DNA from: Pythium myriotylum
Taxonomy: Eukaryota > Oomycota > Peronosporomycetes > Pythiales > Pythiaceae
Assembly (NCBI GenBank): GCA_023091665.1
Contig: JALJCQ010000020.1
Coordinates: 62,001-126,000 of the forward strand
Direction: 5' to 3'
DNA: 64,000 nt
The translations under genes and the position numbers were made by a program. The notes beneath the pieces are model-generated. The model made no database searches. It worked only from the letters and a program-made list of their open reading frames with translations, and was not told the DNA's origin. Within the stretch, counting starts at the first letter, position 1; every line of letters starts with the position of its first letter. Shown one piece after another: positions 58,297 through 64,000 of the stretch.

Positions 58297-61200
58297 ATGT
58301 CCGTCCAGACGAACGACATTCTTACCGAAGGGAACTACTTCCTCTGGGCCTACGGAACGACCATGGCGCTGCTGAAGAAGGGCCTGCGTGCCCACATTGA
58401 CACGAAGAAGGAGGACGCAGACATGACGACGGAAGATTGGAAAGTCAACGACGAGAAGGCGTTAGCGATTGTTTCCATGCGACTGAGTCCTCCGTTCCAG
58501 ATGATGGTGCGAAATGCAACCACGGCCATGGAGGCCTGGTTGATCCTCGAGCGGTACTTCGTGAAGCGGAACCTTCACAACCGTATCAACCTCCGAAAGA
58601 AGCTTCATGAGCTGCGCATGGTGCAAGGGGAAGACATCTCGGAGCACATGCTCAAGTTCGACAACCTCGTGATGGCCATGGAGGCCATCGGAGACCTCAT
58701 GAAGGAGGACGAGAAGCTGGTGGTGCTGCTAGGCAGCCTGTCGTCAGAGTATGAAGCGATCGTGCGAGTCATCGAGAACAAGCCTGGTGTTGACCTGCTT
58801 GAGGCCAAGGAGATGCTCCGCAGAGAGTACGAGCGCATGCAAGAGAGGGAGGTGACGGAGACGGCCCTACGTGTTGGGCGTCCACGGCGAGGACAGTTTG
58901 GACCGCGGCGACACGGCCAGGTTCAGGGCAAGGGCAAGGGGCCCCTGCAGAAGAAGAAGCCGAGTGATGGTGGCAAATTCAACGGAAAGTGCTACAAGTG
59001 CAACAAATACGGGCACAAGGAAGCGAACTGTCCTTTGGCTGAGGGAAGTGAGCACTTTTTTTCTGCGACAAGTGCACCCATCTCGGGATGGCTCGTGGAC
59101 AGTGGGGCCACATCCCATATGACCTTCGAAGAGCGCGACTTTGTGACATACAAGCGTTTTACTCACGGAACGCCTGTGGAGATGGCCGACGGCAACCAGC
59201 TCTACGCGGTGGCGTCGGGCTCTGTTCGTTTCAAGGCTACGACGAGGTCGTGCTATCTGATGATGTTGGACAGTGTGAAAGAAGCTGGGACTAACGGTTT
59301 AAGTGCTAAATGTGACGCCAATGCGGGAGCGTTGAAGTGCAAAGACTTTGAGCTGTGGCACGCACGCATGATGCACGTTGGTGACAGCCGTTTGGCAGAT
59401 ATTGTGAATGCGTGTGATGGTGTCCCCGCTAGTCTCGCCGACTGCAAGCACGATGAACTGTGTGACGCGTGTGTACAAGGCAAGATGTGTGTGGAGCGCT
59501 ACCCACGGAGCGTTCGGTCAGGCGTAAAGACCATTGCACCGCTCGAAGTCATCCATAGTGATGTCATGGGTCCCATGCGAGTTTCTTCGTTTGGAAAAGC
59601 CAAGTACGCAGTGACCTTCGTGGATGACTACTCTCGGTTCACGGCAATCTACTTCATGAAATCCAAGTCCGAGGTGCTCACTCACTTCAAAAGATTCAAA
59701 GCTTGGATCGAGAACCAGCTCAGTAAGCGAATCAAGTGCGTTCGATCGGACAATGGGGGCGAATACGTGAACCACAGCTTCGCCTCTTTCTGCCAGAAGT
59801 ACGGCATCACACACCAACTTACTGTCCCGTACAGCCCTCAACAGAACGGAGTGGCTGAGAGAATGAACCGAACGATTGCAGACGCCACTCGATCTGCGAT
59901 GATCCACCGTGCAATGAATCAAAGATGGTGGGCTGAGGTGATGGCTGCTGTTGTGCACGTACTCAACCGAATTCCGACGACAGTACGTCCTGGACGATCT
60001 CCTTTCGAGTTGTGCTTTGGAGTGCGCCCTTCACTGAGTCACCTTCGAGTGATTGGATCTGAGGGCTACGCGCACATTGACAAAAGCAAGCGCGGGAAGC
60101 TTGAGCCAAAGGCCTTCCAGTGTGTACTCCTGGGCTACTCCGAGACTACGAAGGGCTATCGTGTGTGGAACAAAGAGGCAAGCAAACTCGAAGTTGTGCG
60201 GTCGGTGGTGCTACGAGAGGTGGATTCACCGCGTTTCATCGAGGTCGTACCTGGTGAAAACAGAGTGGTGTTGCGGCGCGACGATGATCATGATGTTGTG
60301 GAAAAGCCAAACACAAGTCGCAATCCACAACCGATGGATGTGGATGAAGAAGGGCCACAGCACCAACCAAGATCTCTTACTGAAAGTCCGTCGACCATGT
60401 TGTCAACACCAAACCCAATGGAGCCAGAGTCCCCGGCACCAGTGCATCGTCAGCCAGAGGCCCCGCTGACACACCAACAGCAACCACAACTTGAGTACCA
60501 GACGACAACGAGTCCTTTGGTGTTCCATCCACCCGTGCGTCGCCTCGGTCGCCAGACAGTCGCAGCACTACCTGCACCAATCGAAGATCGTCTCGTAGCT
60601 GTGCAGTCTACAGTCCCATCAGTCGAGAACCAGTTAGTGCTGCGTCCTGAGAATGCGGTCGTCGTGAGGGGAGATCGGCGTGACGACGATATCAATCGGC
60701 GAGAACAGAAGCGACCACGACTCCTACCGGCACCAGAGCAAGCCAACGCAGTGAGTGAGGTGCCAACTTCGTATGAAGCAGCAATGCAGTCCACGAACGC
60801 AAGTAATTGGCAGGCAGCAGTGCGACGCGAACTGATGTCACTTGGTGAACACGAAGTGTGGGAGCTCGTGAGACCTCCTGAAGGCGCCCACATCGTCGGT
60901 TGCAAGTGGGTATTCGCTCTAAAGCGTAACGAGAAGGGTGAGATCGTGCGATACAAAGCTCGATTGGTGGCACAGGGGTTCAGCCAAGCGTTTGGGGTTG
61001 ACTACAACGAGACGTACTCTCCCGTAGCTGCACTCAACTCGATTCGAATCCTACTCTCGTTATGCTGTCAGCTTGGGTACATCGTGCACCAGTGTGATGT
61101 GGAGACTGCCTTCTTGCACGGAAAGATCAAAGAGACCATCTACATGCGTGTACCAGATGGTGTGGATCATCATCCCGATGAAGTGTGCCGCCTGAAGCGA

Positions 61201-62322
61201 AGCCTGTATGGTCTGAAGCAGGCCTCTGCCGTGTGGTACCAGACCATTACGAAGATCTTCGCTCAGATCGGCTTCAAGGCGTGCATGAGCGACCCATGTG
61301 TATTTGTAAAGAGGGTCGGACGTGACTTTATGTACATCAGTCTGTATGTGGATGACCTGTTGATCTTCGCCAAGCACGAGTACCAAATCATCGCTGTCAA
61401 AGACCAACTGAAGCAGCACTTCAAGATGAAGGACCTGGGCCCTGCGAAATACGTTATCGGGATGGAGATCCAGCACGACGTGAACAACAAAGTGATGAGC
61501 ATCAAGCAGTCGCAGTTCATCCGCCGCCTTGTTGAGAAGTACAACCAGACGGACGCCACACCCGTGATGAACCCATGCGACAAGGGTCAGCTAATGACCA
61601 AACTCGACACTCAGCCGTCGCTGTCTGAACAAGAACGGATGTCACGACGCCCATTCAGATCGCTGATTGGAGCACTGCAATACCTCGCGATGGGGACACG
61701 TCCCGACATAGCGTACGCGGTGAGCTACCTCAGTCGCTTTGCTGAGCAGCCGCGCGAGGTGCATTGGAACGCTGCGATTCGCATCGTGCGTTACTTGAAA
61801 GGCACAGTGGACCTGGGCATCACATACAAGGGCAAAGATGGATCGGTGACTTTTGCTGCATGGAGTGACTCAGATTGGGCCAGCGACACACACACGCGCC
61901 GATCGACGACAGGCCTTATGTTGACAATGAACGGCGGACCAGTGGTGTTCAAGTCGAAGCTGCAGCGTACGGTGGCACTCAGCACAGCGGAAGCCGAGTA
62001 CACCGCCATCTCCATGTGCACGCAGGAAGTACTATGGGCCAGGACGCTGCTGGAGGAGCTGGGACATGCACAGTCGCAGCCGACGATGATCAACACGGAC
62101 AACAAGAGTGCTATCGCAATGGCAAAGAACGTTGGCTACAGTGCCAGGGCCAAGCACGTGGATATTCGATACCACTTCGTCCGTGAGCATCTTGCCGAAG
62201 GTGCCATCGATCTCCAGTACGTGCCATCAGCCTCACAGGTCGCCGACTTCCTCACGAAGCCCATTGAGGGTAAGACGTTCCAGCGCCTCATCTCGGCGTG
62301 CGGCCTCAAGGCAACGAGTTGA
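58297..62322 (+). CDS. C2 gag-pol polyprotein, intact
   Basis: 1341 codons from the ATG at 58297; an in-frame ATG at 58276 would add 7 residues but lies in the primer site. Gag (YFLWAYGTTMALLKK, AWLILERYF), zinc knuckle CYKCNKYGHKEANC (~58991), protease VDSGATSHMT (~59098), HH..CC region (LWHARMMHVGD ... CDACVQGK), integrase D (HSDVMGP), D (RSDNGGEY), E (QNGVAERMN), acidic/Pro-rich linker, RT with YSPV and YVDD (~61348), RNase H (SDSDWASD, STAEAEYTA, TDNKSAI, HVDIRYHF). All motif residues are present, so this copy may be competent. Confidence 0.94.
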   Translation: MSVQTNDILTEGNYFLWAYGTTMALLKKGLRAHIDTKKEDADMTTEDWKVNDEKALAIVSMRLSPPFQMMVRNATTAMEAWLILERYFVKRNLHNRINLRKKLHELRMVQGEDISEHMLKFDNLVMAMEAIGDLMKEDEKLVVLLGSLSSEYEAIVRVIENKPGVDLLEAKEMLRREYERMQEREVTETALRVGRPRRGQFGPRRHGQVQGKGKGPLQKKKPSDGGKFNGKCYKCNKYGHKEANCPLAEGSEHFFSATSAPISGWLVDSGATSHMTFEERDFVTYKRFTHGTPVEMADGNQLYAVASGSVRFKATTRSCYLMMLDSVKEAGTNGLSAKCDANAGALKCKDFELWHARMMHVGDSRLADIVNACDGVPASLADCKHDELCDACVQGKMCVERYPRSVRSGVKTIAPLEVIHSDVMGPMRVSSFGKAKYAVTFVDDYSRFTAIYFMKSKSEVLTHFKRFKAWIENQLSKRIKCVRSDNGGEYVNHSFASFCQKYGITHQLTVPYSPQQNGVAERMNRTIADATRSAMIHRAMNQRWWAEVMAAVVHVLNRIPTTVRPGRSPFELCFGVRPSLSHLRVIGSEGYAHIDKSKRGKLEPKAFQCVLLGYSETTKGYRVWNKEASKLEVVRSVVLREVDSPRFIEVVPGENRVVLRRDDDHDVVEKPNTSRNPQPMDVDEEGPQHQPRSLTESPSTMLSTPNPMEPESPAPVHRQPEAPLTHQQQPQLEYQTTTSPLVFHPPVRRLGRQTVAALPAPIEDRLVAVQSTVPSVENQLVLRPENAVVVRGDRRDDDINRREQKRPRLLPAPEQANAVSEVPTSYEAAMQSTNASNWQAAVRRELMSLGEHEVWELVRPPEGAHIVGCKWVFALKRNEKGEIVRYKARLVAQGFSQAFGVDYNETYSPVAALNSIRILLSLCCQLGYIVHQCDVETAFLHGKIKETIYMRVPDGVDHHPDEVCRLKRSLYGLKQASAVWYQTITKIFAQIGFKACMSDPCVFVKRVGRDFMYISLYVDDLLIFAKHEYQIIAVKDQLKQHFKMKDLGPAKYVIGMEIQHDVNNKVMSIKQSQFIRRLVEKYNQTDATPVMNPCDKGQLMTKLDTQPSLSEQERMSRRPFRSLIGALQYLAMGTRPDIAYAVSYLSRFAEQPREVHWNAAIRIVRYLKGTVDLGITYKGKDGSVTFAAWSDSDWASDTHTRRSTTGLMLTMNGGPVVFKSKLQRTVALSTAEAEYTAISMCTQEVLWARTLLEELGHAQSQPTMINTDNKSAIAMAKNVGYSARAKHVDIRYHFVREHLAEGAIDLQYVPSASQVADFLTKPIEGKTFQRLISACGLKATS

Positions 62323-62330
62323 GGGGGGAG

Positions 62331-62708
62331 TGTTGCAGTTGCAGCGCCTGTCTCTTGCCTGTGTCAACTCGGTGCAGAGACGGTGACGTCAGTCCGGACG
62401 CAGCATCCAGATGGAAGATGCGCTGTCGCAGATCCGGATACCGGACCAGCACAATCGACGGAAGTTGTGCTCTATGTGTTCTACTTGTTCTCGAATGTGG
62501 TTCGAGAACCGGCACAACAGTGCTTGTATGGTTTGTATATGAACATCGACGGAGGCCGATGGTTCTAGAACTTCGGTTCTAGAACACAGTACTTAGCGTA
62601 GTGAGAGGGAGCCGCTCACTCCACTTGCGGACTCTAACTGAATACACTCACTTTCCATTTGTATTGCTAACGACCAAGTTCAGCGAACCAGTGCTCTGAC
62701 TAGCAATA
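62331..62708 (+). repeat. 3' LTR of C2
   Basis: 378 bp, matches the 5' LTR. Confidence 0.92.
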
Positions 62709-63173
62709 GAGACACCCTCCCCAGACAAGGTATCGGTCTCGGTTAGGCATGCATCCACATCAACCCGGACGCAGATACTATTCTCCGCAGTGACTCAGTT
62801 CAGCACCCCATCTACAACAACACCCATGCAACAATGTCCTGTTTCTGCTAAAAGGCCGTCGTCATCAAGTCTCCTGTCCTTCGACTTTTTCTTCACGACC
62901 ACGTAGGACTCTTCTTCTTCGCGAGTGGACAAGTCTCCACGACCACGCCGACCACGCCGCGACCGCCCTCGCCCTCGTGTACCCATCCATCCACGCATCT
63001 ATAGATGCTTCGATCCCTTCATCGTTCCATCCGCGACCGATGGTTCGCCTTTGCTTGTTCGTGTTGAAGTGGCACACTGTGCCGAAGCAGATGCGAGGTG
63101 GGTCGCGCAGTGTGCCGTTAGTCATTCTCCAATTGGCTCTCGACCTCTCTCACCGTTTCCACACATAACGCCC

Positions 63174-63932
63174 ATGAGTGTCCACGCACCGCACGTTGCC
63201 TCCATCTGCTTCCACGACCACGATTACCACCACTACAATCTCCCACGGCAAACACCACTTGACGTCACGTGCTGCAGCACGGCCGAGCGAGACCTCGTAT
63301 ACCTCGACGCGCTCTATACCCAGGACGACTCTCTCAACAGCGACTTTGTCAACGCCTTTGTGGCCGAGCTTCCGTCGTTGCTCACCGACAAGTTTAACAT
63401 CACAGTCTCCACGCCGCGCGTCACAGTCTCGACGTCTGCTCCCACCCAACGCAAGGCATCGTCCACTGCCAAACCCACCAAACCACCTGCAAGACGCATC
63501 CGCAAGCGCAAGCGCTCCGACAAAGAGAAGCAGAAAGAGAGCTCCGAGCGACACGCCAGACAGGTAAAGTAACACGCTCGTAGTCTTGCCAAGCTGGGAT
63601 AGTGGTCGCAACACCACAGTCTCAGCACAGCACACGAGTAGACCCCTCAGCTCTGACCGTTGCTTGCTCTGTCTGTATTACAGCTCGAGTTTCGTCAGCG
63701 TCGCCGAGTCTGTCTCGACAAAGAAGCTCAGCTCCGGCGCCATATCCGACGCTGGGTCCACCAGTACGCGGCTGTGATCGGGATGGCAGCCGACGAGACC
63801 ATCTTGCCGTATCTTCCTTCAGAGTTACGTGCGATCATGGACAGGTCCGACGCGTCGATCGCCACATTTCGCGGGTTTGCAGGTGTGACTTTGCTCACGG
63901 AAGCGATCAACCAGCTCCCGTTGTGGTGGTAG
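63174..63932 (+). CDS. host gene family copy IV, basic protein of unknown function
   Basis: Model: exon 1 63174-63563 (130 codons), intron 63564-63683 (120 bp, GTAAAG...TATTACAG), exon 2 63684-63932 ending TAG; 212 residues. N-terminus is His/Tyr-rich (HDHDYHHYN), then acidic (TQDDSLNSDF), Ser/Thr/Pro-rich, then strongly basic (RRIRKRKRSDKEKQKESSERHARQ in part) running across the splice site into LEFRQRRRVCLDKEAQLRRHI, and a C-terminal module ELRAIMDRSDAS-FRGFAG-INQLPLWW shared with copy II. The basic stretch suggests nuclear or DNA-binding activity, loosely bZIP-like, but no leucine zipper is seen. No family recognised. The 5' region was displaced by C2 and G3. Confidence 0.6.
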
Positions 63933-64000
63933 ATGTATGCTGTTGTCACTCATCAGAATCTCCGTCTACATAAGCCTCCTGTGAATATTGATCGTCGCAA
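63933..64000. other. window end, no feature
   Basis: The last 68 bases show nothing beyond the 3' flank of copy IV. Confidence 0.5.

Larger units (their letters stand above)
57894..62708 (+). mobile_element. Ty1/copia LTR retrotransposon C2, apparently intact
   Basis: 378-bp LTRs (57894-58271, 62331-62708; TGTTGC...GCAATA) with no difference seen, a purine tract GAGGGGGGAG before each, and an uninterrupted gag-pol. The right flank GAGAC (62709-62713) has its partner at 56907-56911, displaced by the duplicated host segment and the truncated copia end. The arrangement looks like the remnant of a tandem pair sharing the middle LTR. Confidence 0.93.

Noticed and set aside
1..64000. tRNA or rRNA genes
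   Set aside because: No cloverleaf with A/B box pair or rRNA core sequence was found by eye; the tRNA-like matches are short primer sites of copia elements.

Overview
The window looks like nuclear DNA of a filamentous eukaryote, most likely an oomycete. The pointers are short introns (71-72 bp, one with a perfect TACTAAC branch site), a multi-pass membrane protein of a type common in oomycetes, RNase H-bearing LINE remnants, and a dense mix of Ty3/gypsy and Ty1/copia LTR elements around tiny secreted peptide genes. The genus cannot be told from the sequence. All calls are by eye; no database search was run.

Region 1 (1-29.4 kb) is a scattered cluster of twelve loci for very small secreted proteins. 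Nine look intact, counting the two arms of one duplication; one spliced model supports three of them. One has lost half of its cysteines and one carries a single nonsense codon. The loci fall into four sequence families but share one architecture: a signal peptide starting MK, then a mature part of 20-45 residues built on C-x3-C-x(9-13)-C-x3-C. Members of a family also share a block 200-420 bp upstream of the ATG. The loci are embedded in decayed LINE/RNase H fragments and in inverted duplications: a 208-bp pair at 5.5/7.1 kb and a 2.24-kb pair at 10.0-12.3/22.5-24.8 kb. The spacer of the large pair holds two peptide genes and a complete gypsy element (15279-21765, TSD GACAG). A membrane-protein gene broken by one TAG codon lies at 7.7-9.2 kb.

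Region 2 (29.4-37.5 kb) has a small element with inverted termini (30299-31050) and a copia element with an intact 1472-codon gag-pol frame but only 78 bp of its 5' LTR.

Region 3 (37.5-64 kb) is a small host gene family repeatedly hit by retroelements. Copy I (minus strand, frameshifted and 3' truncated) and copy IV (plus strand, two exons, apparently intact) form a diverged inverted pair. Copy II lies between them and is cut in its second exon by a gypsy element (41059-47614, TSD GAAGC). That element itself carries a 1179-bp terminal-inverted-repeat insertion with TSD TCTT. A second gypsy element in the opposite orientation (47962-56029, TSD GTCTA, LTRs identical by eye) and an intact copia element (57894-62708) sit in the upstream region of copy IV. 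The copia insertion is accompanied by a 336-bp duplication of host sequence and a 1-kb duplicated copia 3' end.

The points most worth following are the twin-C-x3-C secreted peptide cluster with its family-specific upstream blocks, the 551-codon antisense reading frame of the 48-56 kb gypsy element that overlaps its own chromodomain frame, extra leader reading frames ahead of gag in both a gypsy and a copia element, and copia primer sites that match tRNA anticodon arms rather than tRNA 3' ends.
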